A DNA stretch of 64,000 bases from Sphingobium sp. EP60837 (GCF_001658005.1 NZ_CP015986.1:186001-250000), one strand, 5' to 3'. Shown: positions 33,815 through 43,844, counted from the stretch's first letter. The notes: generated by a model not told the origin, from the sequence alone. Program-made: numbers and translations.

Positions 33815-36800
33815 GAAATCAAGCGCTCTCCAGCCGCTCGCCGGCGCGCAGGCGCTGGCCGCCGCGCCTGACGCGCATGTCTGGCTTTCCGCCTCGGCCG
33901 GAACGGGCAAGACCCATGTGCTGACTGCTCGCGTCTTTCGCCTGCTGCTTCAGGGCGTGCGGCCGGAAAATATCCTCTGTCTCACCTTCACCAAGGCTGG
34001 TGCGGCCGAAATGGCCGACCGCATTCATGATCGCCTCGCCGCCTGGGTCCAGATGGAGGAGGGCGAACTTTTCGCGGATCTGGAGGCGCTTCACGAAGAA
34101 TCCGGTCCGGAGGCGCGCGACCGCGCTCGTCGCCTCTTTGCCGAAGTGCTGGAATCCACCGGCGGCGGTCTTCGCATCCAGACCATCCATGGCTTCTGTC
34201 AGCAGTTGCTGACCGCCTTTCCGCTAGAGGCCGAACTATCCCCCGGTTTCCGTCCCCTTGACCAGCGCGAACAGGCGCATCTAGCCCGCCAGACGCTCGC
34301 GGACCTCGTCGTGCGCGCGCAGGAGCAAGGCGACGATGCACTGATGCAATCGCTGCAGGCGATCAGCTTGCGCTTGGGCGAGGGCGGGGCGGAGCAATTC
34401 CTCATCCGCTGCGCTGCGCACCTCCCGGCGCTTGAACAGTTGCCGGAAGGCATCGCCCCCTGGCTCTACCGCGAACTCGGCCTGCCCGAAGGCGATATTA
34501 TCGCCCACATCGCCAGCGAATGCGACGACGCGCAGTTTGATATGCGTTCTCTCGCCTGGGTTGCGCAGGCCAATGCGGATTGGGGCACAGGTCGTGCGCT
34601 CGAACGTTGCGATCGCATCGCTCGCTGGCGCGCCCTCGACGCCCTTGGGCGAGCCGAGATGCTCGCTGATCTGCACGCGGCCTGGGCGAAGGCGGACGGC
34701 GACATCATCTCCGCCAAGGGCTGGGTGCCGCCAATCGATGGCTATGGCGAAGCAAGCGCGCGGCTCCATTCCCGCTGTGCCGAGCTGTTGAGCCTCAAGG
34801 CGCTGGCCACCTATGCCGACCTGCTCGCCCAGGGGCTGCACGCCGGACGCGCCTACGCCCGCGCCTATGGCGAAGCGAAGCAACTCGCCGGGGCCGTCGA
34901 TTTCAACGACCTGATCGCCCGCACCGCGGGCCTTCTGTCGCAGCCCGGCATTGCCGACTGGATCCGCTACAAGCTCGATCAGCGCATCGATCACATCATG
35001 GTCGATGAAGCGCAGGACACCAATGTCAGCCAGTGGCAGATCGTCGGCGCCCTCGCCGCCGAGTTTTTTGCTGGCGAGGGCGCGAAGGGCGACAGGGTTC
35101 GAACCGTCTTCACCGTGGGCGATTTCAAGCAGGCGATCTTCGGATTCCAGGGCACCAGCCCGCAGGCATTCGCCGCCGCTCAGATCCTGTTTCAGCGTCA
35201 TGCCGAGGATGCCGATCATCCCTTTCACGACCTGTCGCTGGAACGCAGCTTCCGTTCCACCCCCGCGGTGCTGGATGTCGTCGATCATACTATCGCCACC
35301 TTGAACGCCGAAAGACTGGGCCTCCCTCAAGGCGATGTCCGCCATATCAGCGCTAATCGCTTTCCCGGCGAGGTCCTGCTCTGGAAACCGGCCATCGCGG
35401 GCCTGTCTGATGACGCGGAGGGGGAGGAGGATTGGGTCGCCGATCAGGAACGCCTGCTCGCTCAGAATATCGCCCGCCAGATCCGCCAATGGATCCATGA
35501 CCGCATGATGCTCGAAAGCCGCGGCCGACCTGTCACCGCCGGCGACATCATGATCCTCGTCCGCCGCCGCAGCGAACTCGCGCGCCTGATCGTCGCGCGA
35601 CTTTATGAGGAGGGGGTCGCCGTTGCCGGTATCGACCGCCTGCGCCTCAACGCGCCGCTTGCCGTGCGCGACCTGCTGGCGGCGTTGCGCTTCGCCGTAC
35701 AGCCCGAAGATGATCTGAACCTCGCCGCGCTCCTCGTCTCGCCGCTGATCGGCTGGTCGCAGGACGATCTGATGATCCGCGCCATGGGACGCCGGATCGG
35801 CTTGTGGCAGCATCTTGCGCGCACGTTGGACGACGATTTGCTCGCGCCACTCCGCACCCTGCTGGGCCGCGCGGACCTCACCACGCCCTACCGTTACCTG
35901 GAAGCAATCCTGTCCGGCCTCATGGAGGGACGCCGCCGCCTGATCGAGCGGCTGGGCATCGAGGCCACCGACCCGATCGAGGAATTGCTGAACGCCGCGC
36001 TCGCTTTCGAGAGCGACGACCATCCCTCGCTCCAACGCTTCGTCGATTGGTTCGACCGGGGCGAGGTGGAGATCGTCCGCGATGCTGCGGCGCAGGGCGA
36101 CTCGCTTCGTCTGTTGACGGTCCATGGGGCAAAGGGCCTCCAGGCGCCGGTCGTCATACTGGCTGACGCCTGCCTCGATCCGGATGCCGGAACGCGTAGC
36201 GACTCGCTGGCGTGGAATGGCCTGCCGATCCTCGCCCCGCGCAAATCGGAGCGGCTTGGCCCCATAGGCCAGGTGCTGGAGGACGCCCGCGCCGCCGAGC
36301 GGGAGGAGCATTGGCGGTTGCTCTACGTCGCGCTTACGCGTGCAGAGGAAAGGCTGATCGTTACCGGCTCGCTCGGCCCCCGCGCCAGGGGGCTGTCTCA
36401 GCCCGAAAGCTGGTTCAGCGCCGTTGAAAATGCGCTCATCGCTTTGGGCGCCGAGTGGGAGGATGACCCCCTATGGGGCGCCCGCCGCCGCTGGCAAGGT
36501 AGGGAAGTCCTGCCATCTCGCGCACCCGAAACCTCAACGGTCAGCGAAAGCGCAGTCCATGCCGAACCGGTCTGGCTGCGCCAGCCTGCGCCGGAGGAAG
36601 CGCGTCCGCCCCGGCCCCTGGCGCCGTCCGCGCCGGTCGAGGATGACGTTCCCTATCCCCCGCCTACGCCCGCCATGCGTGCCGCCAGCGAACGCGGCCG
36701 ATGGCTGCACGCGCTGTTCGAACGCTTGCCCGATGTGCCCCCAGGCCAGCGCAGGGAGCGCGCAGACCGGTGGCTTCAGCAGCAGGGTGCTTCGGACTCC

Positions 36801-37235
36801 GCGTTGCGTCATGACATCATCGCTCAGGCGTTGCGGGTGATCGAAGACAGCGATTTTGCGCCTCTCTTCAAACCCGGAGCCTTGGCCGAAGCCCCGGTCG
36901 CGGCGGTCGTCGGCGAGGTGGTCGTTGCAGGAACGGTGGACCGCCTTTGCGTCTCTCCGGATCTGGTGCAGGTCGTGGATTTCAAGACTGGCCGCATCGC
37001 CCCCCTGACGCCGGAGGAAGTGCCGTCCGCCCATGTGCGCCAGATGGCCGCCTATGCCGCCGCGCTTCAGGTGATTTTCCCCAACCGCCGCATTGAGGCG
37101 GGGCTCCTCTATACCAGCGCGCCGCGCCTGATCACGCTTCCCGATGATCTGCTGGCAGCGCACAAGCCCGGCTTCTACCCCGCGGAGGAGAATTTGCCGC
37201 TTTCACCCGTTGAGACGGGTGCGTCATCATCCTAG
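33807..37235 (+). CDS. addA: double-strand break repair helicase AddA
   Basis: UvrD-family helicase-nuclease. Walker A SASAGTGKTHVLTARV is near residue 30, Walker B is IMVDEAQDTN, other motifs are GDFKQAIFGFQG and LLTVHGAKGLQAPVV, and LLYVALTRAEERL is helicase motif VI. The C-terminal nuclease domain shows VVDFKTGR with a QMAAYAAALQ helix. ATG 33807 overlaps addB by eight bases; ATG 33795 would add four residues. 1142 residues. trxA follows after 30 bases. Confidence 0.95.
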   Translation: MARKSSALQPLAGAQALAAAPDAHVWLSASAGTGKTHVLTARVFRLLLQGVRPENILCLTFTKAGAAEMADRIHDRLAAWVQMEEGELFADLEALHEESGPEARDRARRLFAEVLESTGGGLRIQTIHGFCQQLLTAFPLEAELSPGFRPLDQREQAHLARQTLADLVVRAQEQGDDALMQSLQAISLRLGEGGAEQFLIRCAAHLPALEQLPEGIAPWLYRELGLPEGDIIAHIASECDDAQFDMRSLAWVAQANADWGTGRALERCDRIARWRALDALGRAEMLADLHAAWAKADGDIISAKGWVPPIDGYGEASARLHSRCAELLSLKALATYADLLAQGLHAGRAYARAYGEAKQLAGAVDFNDLIARTAGLLSQPGIADWIRYKLDQRIDHIMVDEAQDTNVSQWQIVGALAAEFFAGEGAKGDRVRTVFTVGDFKQAIFGFQGTSPQAFAAAQILFQRHAEDADHPFHDLSLERSFRSTPAVLDVVDHTIATLNAERLGLPQGDVRHISANRFPGEVLLWKPAIAGLSDDAEGEEDWVADQERLLAQNIARQIRQWIHDRMMLESRGRPVTAGDIMILVRRRSELARLIVARLYEEGVAVAGIDRLRLNAPLAVRDLLAALRFAVQPEDDLNLAALLVSPLIGWSQDDLMIRAMGRRIGLWQHLARTLDDDLLAPLRTLLGRADLTTPYRYLEAILSGLMEGRRRLIERLGIEATDPIEELLNAALAFESDDHPSLQRFVDWFDRGEVEIVRDAAAQGDSLRLLTVHGAKGLQAPVVILADACLDPDAGTRSDSLAWNGLPILAPRKSERLGPIGQVLEDARAAEREEHWRLLYVALTRAEERLIVTGSLGPRARGLSQPESWFSAVENALIALGAEWEDDPLWGARRRWQGREVLPSRAPETSTVSESAVHAEPVWLRQPAPEEARPPRPLAPSAPVEDDVPYPPPTPAMRAASERGRWLHALFERLPDVPPGQRRERADRWLQQQGASDSALRHDIIAQALRVIEDSDFAPLFKPGALAEAPVAAVVGEVVVAGTVDRLCVSPDLVQVVDFKTGRIAPLTPEEVPSAHVRQMAAYAAALQVIFPNRRIEAGLLYTSAPRLITLPDDLLAAHKPGFYPAEENLPLSPVETGASSS

Positions 37236-37265
37236 ATATCCGCCCAACTGAAGGAGATATATAAT

Positions 37266-37586
37266 ATGGCTACCAAGGCAGTCACCGACCTTAGCTTTCA
37301 GGCGGACGTGATCGACGCCGACAAGCCCGTGCTCGTCGATTTCTGGGCAGAATGGTGCGGCCCCTGCAAGATGATCGGCCCAGCCTTGGAGGAAATCTCC
37401 GACGAACTGGCAGACAAGGTCACGATCGCGAAGATCAACATTGACGAGAATCCGGAGGCCCCCGGCAAATATGGCGTGCGCGGTATTCCGACGATGATCC
37501 TGTTCAAAAATGGCGAAGCCGCCGCGACCAAGGTCGGTGCGGCTCCCAAGAGCGCGCTCAAGGGCTGGATCGAAAGCGTCCTGTAA
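37266..37586 (+). CDS. trxA: thioredoxin
   Basis: Small disulfide reductase of 106 residues. The active site is [11 protein letters not shown], with the cis-Pro loop RGIPTMILF and the buried Asp in [15 protein letters not shown] very strong ribosome site (AAGGAGATATATA before ATG) suggests high expression even within the addBA transcript. Its stop is followed by a palindromic repeat that may terminate or stabilise the mRNA. Confidence 0.97.
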   Translation: MATKAVTDLSFQADVIDADKPVLVDFWAEWCGPCKMIGPALEEISDELADKVTIAKINIDENPEAPGKYGVRGIPTMILFKNGEAAATKVGAAPKSALKGWIESVL

Positions 37587-37596
37587 GCCATCTCGT

Positions 37597-37677
37597 CCGT
37601 TCGCCCTGAGCTTGTCGAAGGGCATCCGCTTCATTCGAAGAAGAAGGGCTGGGCTTCCACAAGCTCAGCCCGAACGG
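37597..37677 (+). repeat. intergenic palindromic repeat (family 1, copy C)
   Basis: Begins CCGTTCGCCCTGAGCTTGTC, shares GAGCTTGTCGAAGGGCAT with copy B, and ends CAAGCTCAGCCCGAACGG, so its ends are inverted. It lies between convergent trxA and the phosphatase gene and supplies the last codons and stop of the latter. Confidence 0.8.
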
Positions 37678-38477
37678 GCTTCACCGAACAGCGTCTCGGC
37701 CGCTGCGTCCCACAGGCGCGGCGACGATGCACCCAGCAGTCCCCGGCGCAAATCGCCTACCATGTAAGGCGACCCGTCCAGCCGCTGGCAACAGCCGCCT
37801 GCTTCATTGAGCAATAACGTCCCTGCCGCATGATCCCATGGCAAGGTGCGGGCAAATACTGACACGTCATTCTGCCCAAGGACCAGGCGCGGATATTGCT
37901 CGGCTGCGCAGCGCGGAATGTCCACCAGCGTGAAATTCCCGTCCGCACGCGCCTGAATGTCCGCGCGCTCCTCAGGCGTCATGAAATAGACCGCGAGCGC
38001 CGCGATCGGCAGCACGTCACCGCTTTCCCGCGCTTGCACCCGCTCGCCGTCGATATGGCTGCCAGCACCGAGAATGGCGTGGCACAGCCTTCCCGTCAGC
38101 GGGTCCAATATCCATCCCGCCAACGTGGTGCCTGCATCCGCCAATGCGATCATGATGCCGAAAGGCGGCCGCCCCGCCGCAAAATTCCCGGTGCCATCTA
38201 TGGGGTCGATGATCCAGTTCAGCCCGTCACCGGCCCGTTCGAGGATCGCCGGGTCCGCTGCACAAGCTTCCTCGCCGATGATCCCGGCTTCCGGCAGGAT
38301 GCTCGCCAGGCCCTCGGCCAGCCTGATCTCGCTTTCCTTGTCCGCGATGGTGACAAGGTCATCGACGGCTTTCTCGCTGATCTCCTCGGCCCGCAGATTC
38401 TGATAGCGCGGCATGATCACATCCCGCGCGACCTCGCGCATCAGAGCGACGACCGGATCATGCAGTTCGATCGGCAT
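37665..38477 (-). CDS. inositol-monophosphatase family phosphatase
   Basis: Mg-dependent sugar/polyol phosphatase of 270 residues. The metal site is GEEACA with IIDPIDGTGNFAAG, and the second signature is PWDHAAGTLLLNEAGG. Family members include inositol-phosphatase, CysQ and the HisN histidinol-phosphatase of actinobacteria and some proteobacteria; the substrate cannot be told here. ATG 38477 overlaps the argJ stop (TGATG), so it is coupled to argJ, which hints at an amino-acid-pathway role without proving it. Its last residues (ARSG) and stop codon are encoded by a palindromic repeat. Confidence 0.85.
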   Translation of the reverse strand: MPIELHDPVVALMREVARDVIMPRYQNLRAEEISEKAVDDLVTIADKESEIRLAEGLASILPEAGIIGEEACAADPAILERAGDGLNWIIDPIDGTGNFAAGRPPFGIMIALADAGTTLAGWILDPLTGRLCHAILGAGSHIDGERVQARESGDVLPIAALAVYFMTPEERADIQARADGNFTLVDIPRCAAEQYPRLVLGQNDVSVFARTLPWDHAAGTLLLNEAGGCCQRLDGSPYMVGDLRRGLLGASSPRLWDAAAETLFGEARSG

Positions 38478-39703
38478 CAGCTGCGATAATCCGCGTTGAT
38501 CGAGATATATCCGTGCGTCAGATCGCAGGTCCACACTGTCGCACGGCCTTCGCCCAGGCCCAGGTCGACGCCGATCTCAATATCCTGCCCCTTGAGGTGT
38601 GCCGCTACGGGTGCTTCGTCATAGCCTTCAACGGCGAGGCCAGCCGAAGCGACCTGCGTCACGCCGAAGCGGATGGACAGCTTGTCCCGATCAGCGGGCT
38701 CACCCGCCTTGCCCACGGCCATGACGACGCGGCCCCAGTTGGCGTCTTGGCCCGCAATCGCGGTCTTCACCAGGGGCGAGTTGGCGATCGATAGCGCGAT
38801 GCGATGCGCGCTTGCGTCACTGTCCGCACCTTCGACATTGATTTCGATGAACTTGGAAGCGCCCTCGCCGTCACGCACCACCAGATGCGCCAGTTGCAGG
38901 CAAAGGTCGCCAAGCGCAGCCTGGAAGGCGTCCGCGCCCGCATCATCCATCGATGCAAGCGGGGCATTGCCCGCCTTGCCCGTCGCGAAGGCCAGAACCG
39001 TGTCGCTGGTCGAAGTATCGCTATCGACCGTGATGCAGGAGAAGGTCCGCTTGTTCGCGGCCGACAGCATCTGCTGCAGCAGCTTGGGCTCGATCGCGGC
39101 GTCCGTGAAGATATAGCCGAGCATCGTCGCCATATCCGGCGCGATCATGCCCGAACCCTTGATGATCCCCACCAACTCGACCCGCGTGCTGCCGATCATC
39201 GCACTTGCGCGTGCGCCCTTGGCATAGGTGTCGGTGGTGCCGATCGTGTTCGCAGCTTCTTCCCAGCCGCAAGCAGGTGCGGTGAAGGCTGCTTCCAGTC
39301 CGGCCTCCGCCTTGTCCACGGGCAGCGGCACTCCGATCACTCCGGTCGAGGAAATGAACACGTCCGAGGGCAGGCATCCCAGATGGTTCGCAACCTTCGC
39401 CGCGATCGCCTCGACGGCGGCCCGGCCGCGATGGCCAGTGAAGGCATTGGCATTGCCCGCATTCACCACCAGCGCGCGCGCTGAGCCCAGCGGGATGGCG
39501 TCACGGCACCATTCGACCTCGGGGGAAGGGCACTTGCTCTGCGTCGTGACACCCGCCACCACGGTGCCCTCGGCCAGCTCGGCATAGGTCAGATCACAGC
39601 GGTCCCAATTCTTATACCGGGCCCGCGCCACGCGCATGGTCACCCCAGCAATGGGAGGAAGATCGGGAAAAGCTTCGGGGGCAAGGGGAGAACGCTGTGT
39701 CAT
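38477..39703 (-). CDS. argJ: bifunctional ornithine acetyltransferase / N-acetylglutamate synthase
   Basis: Recycles the acetyl group from N-acetylornithine to glutamate in arginine biosynthesis. The self-cleavage and nucleophile site is the Thr in [17 protein letters not shown], with KGSGMIAP just before it and [16 protein letters not shown] in the beta part. It is autoprocessed into two chains. 408 residues, full length. Divergent from secA, with a 153-base gap containing the secA promoter. Confidence 0.96.
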   Translation of the reverse strand: MTQRSPLAPEAFPDLPPIAGVTMRVARARYKNWDRCDLTYAELAEGTVVAGVTTQSKCPSPEVEWCRDAIPLGSARALVVNAGNANAFTGHRGRAAVEAIAAKVANHLGCLPSDVFISSTGVIGVPLPVDKAEAGLEAAFTAPACGWEEAANTIGTTDTYAKGARASAMIGSTRVELVGIIKGSGMIAPDMATMLGYIFTDAAIEPKLLQQMLSAANKRTFSCITVDSDTSTSDTVLAFATGKAGNAPLASMDDAGADAFQAALGDLCLQLAHLVVRDGEGASKFIEINVEGADSDASAHRIALSIANSPLVKTAIAGQDANWGRVVMAVGKAGEPADRDKLSIRFGVTQVASAGLAVEGYDEAPVAAHLKGQDIEIGVDLGLGEGRATVWTCDLTHGYISINADYRS

Positions 39704-39763
39704 TGGGGCGGATTAGCGGATATGCGGCGGCGGTCAACATTCGCCCGCGTCAACTGCTCTCAA

Positions 39764-39792
39764 TTGACTATCTTCCGCCCAAACCCTAAATC
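39764..39792 (+). promoter_or_regulatory. secA promoter
   Basis: TTGACT (39764-39769), a 17-base spacer and TAAATC (39787-39792). The expected transcript start near 39799 leaves a leader of about 58 bases before ATG 39857. Confidence 0.5.
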
Positions 39793-39856
39793 GCCGCGCA
39801 TATCCGTGCGCGTCACCTTGAACAGGGTGCGCGACCCCCTTTTGTCAGGAACTTGC

Positions 39857-42589
39857 ATGTTCGGCGCACTCGCCAAGTCAGTCTTCGGATCGTCCAACGA
39901 CCGCTACGTCAAGTCGCTGGGCAAGATCGTCGATCGCATCGCTTCCTTCGAGCCGGCCATTTCCGCCATGAGCGACGAGGAACTGACGGCGCAGACCACC
40001 AAGTTCCGGGAACGCCTGGCTCAGGGCGAAACCCTGGACGACCTGCTTCCCGAAGCCTTCGCCACCGTCCGCGAAGCCGCCAAGCGCACGCTGGGCCAGC
40101 GCCATTATGATGTCCAGATGGTCGGCGGCATCGTGCTCCATCGCGGCGAGATCGCCGAAATGCGCACTGGCGAGGGTAAGACGCTGGTCGCGACGCTCGC
40201 CACCTACCTCAATGCGCTGGAAGGGAAAGGCGTCCACGTCGTCACGGTGAACGACTATCTCGCCAGCCGCGACTGCGACTGGATGGGCCAGGTCTATCGC
40301 TTCCTTGGCCTGACCACCGGCGTGATCGTCCCCAATTTGTCGGAGGATCAGCGCCGCGAAGCCTATAATGCCGACATCACCTACGCGACGAACAACGAAC
40401 TCGGCTTCGACTACCTGCGCGACAATATGAAATATGACCGCGCGTCGATGGTGCAGCGGCCCTTCAACTTCGCCATCGTCGATGAGGTGGACTCGATCCT
40501 GATCGACGAAGCCCGTACGCCGCTGATTATCTCGGGCCCCACTGACGACAAGTCGGAACTCTACGTCGCTGTCGATGCGATCGTGAAGCGCCTCGACGAA
40601 CCCGACTATGAGAAGGATGAAAAGCAGCGCACCGTCACCCTGACCGAGGATGGCACCGAAAAGATTGAGCGCATGCTGGAGGATGCGGGCCTGCTTGAGG
40701 GCGCGAACCTCTATGATTTCGAGAACACCGCCGTCGTCCACCACGTCAATCAGGCGTTGCGTGCGAATGTCATGTTCCGCCGGGACATCGATTACATCGT
40801 AAAGGATGGCAAGATCATCATCATCGACGAGTTCACTGGTCGAATGATGGAAGGTCGCCGGTGGTCGGACGGCCTGCATCAGGCTGTGGAGGCCAAGGAA
40901 GCCGTCCAGATCGAGCCGGAGAACCAGACACTCGCTTCGATCACTTTCCAGAATTTTTTCCGCATGTACCCGAAGCTCGGGGGCATGACCGGCACGGCCG
41001 CAACGGAAGCGACCGAATTCTACGAAATCTACAAGATGAACGTCGTTACCATCCCGACCAACCGGCCGGTGCAGCGTGTCGATGAGGAAGACAGCTTCTA
41101 CAAGAATCTCGAAGACAAATTCCGCGGCATCGCAAAGACCATCAAGGTCCATGCGGAAAAGGGGCAGCCGGTCTTGGTCGGCACGGTGTCGATCGAAAAG
41201 TCTGAAATGCTGTCCGAGTTCCTGAACCAGGAAGGCGTCGAACACGCGGTCCTCAACGCGCGTTTCCACGAAAGCGAAGCCCACATTGTGGCGCAGGCGG
41301 GCCGCAAGGGCGCGGTGACCATCGCCACCAACATGGCCGGTCGCGGCACCGACATCAAATTGGGCGGCAACCTGGAAATGCGCGTCGAGGACGAGCTGCG
41401 CGATGTGCCGGAGGGCCCGGAGCGCGAGGCCGCCATCGCCCGGATCGAGGCGGAGATCGAGGCCGAGAAGGCCGAGGTGCTCGCTGCCGGTGGCCTGTTC
41501 GTGCTTGCGACCGAGCGCCACGAGAGCCGCCGCATCGACAACCAGTTGCGCGGCCGCTCGGGCCGTCAGGGCGATCCCGGCCTTTCGCGCTTCTATCTCA
41601 GCCTCGACGATGACCTGATGCGCATCTTTGGGCCGGACACGATGTTCGCGAAGATGATCCGCTCGAACCTGGAGGATGGCGAAGCGCTGCCCCCCTCCAA
41701 ATGGCTCAGCAAGGCGATCGAAACCGCGCAAAAGAAGGTCGAGGCGCGCAACTACGATATCCGCAAGCAGGTCGTCGAATATGACGACGTCATGAACGAC
41801 CAGCGCAAAGTCATCTACGAGCAGCGCGCCGATATCATGGACGCCGACACGGTGGATGATGTGGTCACTGACATGCGCCGTGAAACGGTCAATGACTTGG
41901 TCGGCGCATCCTGCCCGCCCGGCACCTATCCCGAACAATGGGATATCGACCGGCTCAAGGCGCGCACTGCCGAAATCCTTGGCCTGGAACCTGATTTCGA
42001 CGCCTGGCTCTCCGAAGACGCCGTCGATCCGGAGATGATCGAGGAACGTCTGAATGCGCTGGCCGACGAGTCAGTGGCGGAGAAGGTGAAGGAGATCGAT
42101 CCGGAAAACTGGCACATGATCGAAAAGTCGATCCTGCTCCAGAGCCTTGATCACCATTGGAAGGAGCATCTCTCCACCCTCGACGCCCTCCGCCAGGTCG
42201 TTCATCTGCGGGCCTATGCGCAAAAGACGCCGATCAACGAATATAAGCAGGAAGCTTTCGCCCTGTTCGAGCGCATGCTCAGCAATATTCGCGAGGACGT
42301 AACCGGCTCGATCGCCCGCGTTCAGTTCCGGATGGAAGAACCGCTCCCCGAGTTCGATTTGCCCGTGCTGCCCGACTTCATCACCACGCATATCGACCCC
42401 TTCTCGGGCGAGGATAATAGCAGCGACATTGATGCAGGCCAGCTCGGCGGCATTACAACCACCCTGCCGCGGCCACCTGTCGGGAATGCACAGCCAGGCG
42501 ACTTCGCCAATCTCGATATCAGCCGCAATGCGCCATGCCCCTGCGGTTCCGGACAGAAATATAAGCACTGCCACGGCGCCTTGGCCTGA
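39857..42589 (+). CDS. secA: preprotein translocase ATPase SecA
   Basis: Motor of Sec protein export. NBD1 has Walker [14 protein letters not shown] and Walker [18 protein letters not shown]; the preprotein cross-linking domain, NBD2 ([17 protein letters not shown] and [10 protein letters not shown]), and the helical wing and scaffold follow. The C-terminal zinc motif [14 protein letters not shown] that binds SecB or phospholipid is intact. ATG 39857 has CAGGA upstream and starts at the family N-terminus; 910 residues. Confidence 0.98.
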   Translation: MFGALAKSVFGSSNDRYVKSLGKIVDRIASFEPAISAMSDEELTAQTTKFRERLAQGETLDDLLPEAFATVREAAKRTLGQRHYDVQMVGGIVLHRGEIAEMRTGEGKTLVATLATYLNALEGKGVHVVTVNDYLASRDCDWMGQVYRFLGLTTGVIVPNLSEDQRREAYNADITYATNNELGFDYLRDNMKYDRASMVQRPFNFAIVDEVDSILIDEARTPLIISGPTDDKSELYVAVDAIVKRLDEPDYEKDEKQRTVTLTEDGTEKIERMLEDAGLLEGANLYDFENTAVVHHVNQALRANVMFRRDIDYIVKDGKIIIIDEFTGRMMEGRRWSDGLHQAVEAKEAVQIEPENQTLASITFQNFFRMYPKLGGMTGTAATEATEFYEIYKMNVVTIPTNRPVQRVDEEDSFYKNLEDKFRGIAKTIKVHAEKGQPVLVGTVSIEKSEMLSEFLNQEGVEHAVLNARFHESEAHIVAQAGRKGAVTIATNMAGRGTDIKLGGNLEMRVEDELRDVPEGPEREAAIARIEAEIEAEKAEVLAAGGLFVLATERHESRRIDNQLRGRSGRQGDPGLSRFYLSLDDDLMRIFGPDTMFAKMIRSNLEDGEALPPSKWLSKAIETAQKKVEARNYDIRKQVVEYDDVMNDQRKVIYEQRADIMDADTVDDVVTDMRRETVNDLVGASCPPGTYPEQWDIDRLKARTAEILGLEPDFDAWLSEDAVDPEMIEERLNALADESVAEKVKEIDPENWHMIEKSILLQSLDHHWKEHLSTLDALRQVVHLRAYAQKTPINEYKQEAFALFERMLSNIREDVTGSIARVQFRMEEPLPEFDLPVLPDFITTHIDPFSGEDNSSDIDAGQLGGITTTLPRPPVGNAQPGDFANLDISRNAPCPCGSGQKYKHCHGALA

Positions 42590-42620
42590 TTACCAGCGGG
42601 TCCAAAATCATTCACTCGTC

Positions 42621-42697
42621 ACCCCGGACTTGATCCGGGGTCCCGCTTTGTCCTGGGGTTCGCTAAGCGATACGAAGGCCCCGGATTACCTCCGGGG
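42621..42697. repeat. palindromic repeat (family 2) downstream of secA
   Basis: Two stem-loops: ACCCCGGA-CTTGA-TCCGGGGT (42621-42641) and CCCCGGA-TTACC-TCCGGGG (42679-42697). They share the CCCCGGA core with each other and resemble the CCCCGGACTTGATCCGGGGT repeat common in alphaproteobacterial intergenic DNA. It lies between convergent secA and the DUF983 gene. Confidence 0.8.
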
Positions 42698-42721
42698 TAA
42701 CGGATCAAAATCAGGAGACGC

Positions 42722-43138
42722 TCACCCCCCGCGATCATCCCCATGCAACTTCGCCCAAAGGTCGGCGGTCCCGGCCTCCTGCGCCTTCGTCACATATTGC
42801 GCCGCCACCAGCCAACCCTTGATCGGCCGCAACGGTAGCACGGTCGTCAAGATCAACACCGGAATGCCCACCGCGATGTGCACCCACAGCGGCGGGCGGG
42901 CCAATATCTCCAGCATCACGATGAAGATCACGCCCGGAACGCAGGCGAACAACTGCACGAACACCGCCGGGCCATCGGCAGGGTCCGCGAAGGAATAGTC
43001 CAGCCCGCACACCTCACACCGGTCCCGCAGCGTCAGGAAGCCTCGAAAAATATGCCCCTCGCCGCATCGCGGGCATCGCCCCAGTGCTCCGGTCTCGATC
43101 GGCGACCGGCGCGGCCAGTTCTTGGCGGGTTGAGCCAT
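42722..43138 (-). CDS. DUF983 family membrane protein
   Basis: Small protein of 138 residues with an N-terminal zinc-ribbon-like pair of CxxC motifs (GRCPRCGEG and DRCEVCGLDY) and two hydrophobic helices (about residues 60-85 and 90-115). This layout is that of DUF983 proteins, often near cytochrome oxidase genes elsewhere but not here. ATG 43138 is preferred (AAGGGAAAAC upstream); ATG 43156 is possible. Function unknown. Confidence 0.82.
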   Translation of the reverse strand: MAQPAKNWPRRSPIETGALGRCPRCGEGHIFRGFLTLRDRCEVCGLDYSFADPADGPAVFVQLFACVPGVIFIVMLEILARPPLWVHIAVGIPVLILTTVLPLRPIKGWLVAAQYVTKAQEAGTADLWAKLHGDDRGG

Positions 43139-43366
43139 GTCTTGTTTTCCCTTGTCCATCATCTGGCCTTTGCTTTGCATGGCCCCATGTGAGGACAACG
43201 CGTTCGAATTCAATTGGCCTTTTTGTCCCACTCCCGCGCGAGGTCAGCTGAGCCAATCAGGCCGTGATTGTCTGACGCTACGGAATAAGGGATCTTCCGG
43301 ATTGCCGCGCCCCATGTCCTCTGCTACACGGCGACGCGATTTGGATGCCCGACAGCATACAGGTCA

Positions 43367-43402
43367 CGCCCCCGGCATCCCTTGCGCGGGGGCGTTTTCT
43401 TT
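43367..43402 (+). terminator. strong plus-strand terminator without an upstream plus-strand gene
   Basis: CGCCCCC (43367-43373) pairs with GGGGGCG (43388-43394), followed by TTTTCTTT. The nearest upstream plus-strand gene is secA, 780 bases away across an antisense gene. The hairpin also lies just after the minus-strand gene ending at 43417, and the AAAGAAAA before the stem on that strand is typical of bidirectional terminators. The rest of the 43139-43416 gap shows no open frame with good start signals. Confidence 0.7.
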
Positions 43403-43416
43403 AAAGATCTGCCGGC

Positions 43417-43653
43417 TTAATGCGCGGACTTACCGGCGCCTCGATCGCCCGGCATGTCGAAATTTTCCATGGCGTCGTGCAACACCTGATCCGGGCAAGA
43501 GGCCGCCAGCGCCCTTACCTTGTAGCGCAGCGCCAGTTCCCGATGTGCAGCGACCTCCTCGGCAGAAGCATGCCGGGCCAAGGCATTGTTTGCCTTGGCG
43601 GCTTCCTCCCGCGCACGCCGGAAAAGATAACGTGCGTCTGTATTGCCAGTCAT
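43417..43653 (-). CDS. small conserved hypothetical protein
   Basis: A 78-residue cytoplasmic, helix-rich protein (MTGNTDARYLFRRAREEAAK...). ATG 43653 has GGGAGG six bases upstream, the best start here. It contains one Cys and no membrane segment. I do not recognise a family. A CTTAAC/GTTAAG inverted repeat lies 54 bases upstream. Confidence 0.65.
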   Translation of the reverse strand: MTGNTDARYLFRRAREEAAKANNALARHASAEEVAAHRELALRYKVRALAASCPDQVLHDAMENFDMPGDRGAGKSAH

Positions 43654-43706
43654 CGCAAACCTCCCGATCGAGAAATTCGATGTTAGCATGATGATGACCG
43701 CTACTC

Positions 43707-43722
43707 CTTAACGCTGGTTAAG
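43707..43722 (-). promoter_or_regulatory. CtrA-like TTAA-N6-TTAA site
   Basis: On the minus strand CTTAACCAGCGTTAAG combines the two TTAA half-sites with TTAACCA, seven of the eight bases of the CtrA half-box TTAACCAT. The spacing is six instead of the usual seven. It lies upstream of the 78-residue protein gene. Confidence 0.3.
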
Positions 43723-43754
43723 CAGCAGGCAGCCCCGTAACGATCGTCAAGATG

Positions 43755-43844
43755 TGGCGGACAGGGTGGGATTCGAACCCACGGTGAGCGTAAACCCACG
43801 GCGGTTTTCAAGACCGCTGCCTTAAACCACTCGGCCACCTGTCC
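43755..43844 (-). tRNA. tRNA-Ser (anticodon TGA)
   Basis: Minus-strand acceptor GGACAGG pairs with CCTGTCC, with discriminator G and encoded CCA. The anticodon arm GCGGT-CTTGAAA-ACCGC gives TGA (reads UCA). A long variable arm (GTGGGTTTACGCTCAC) and T-loop GGTTCGAATCC are typical of tRNA-Ser. Confidence 0.96.
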
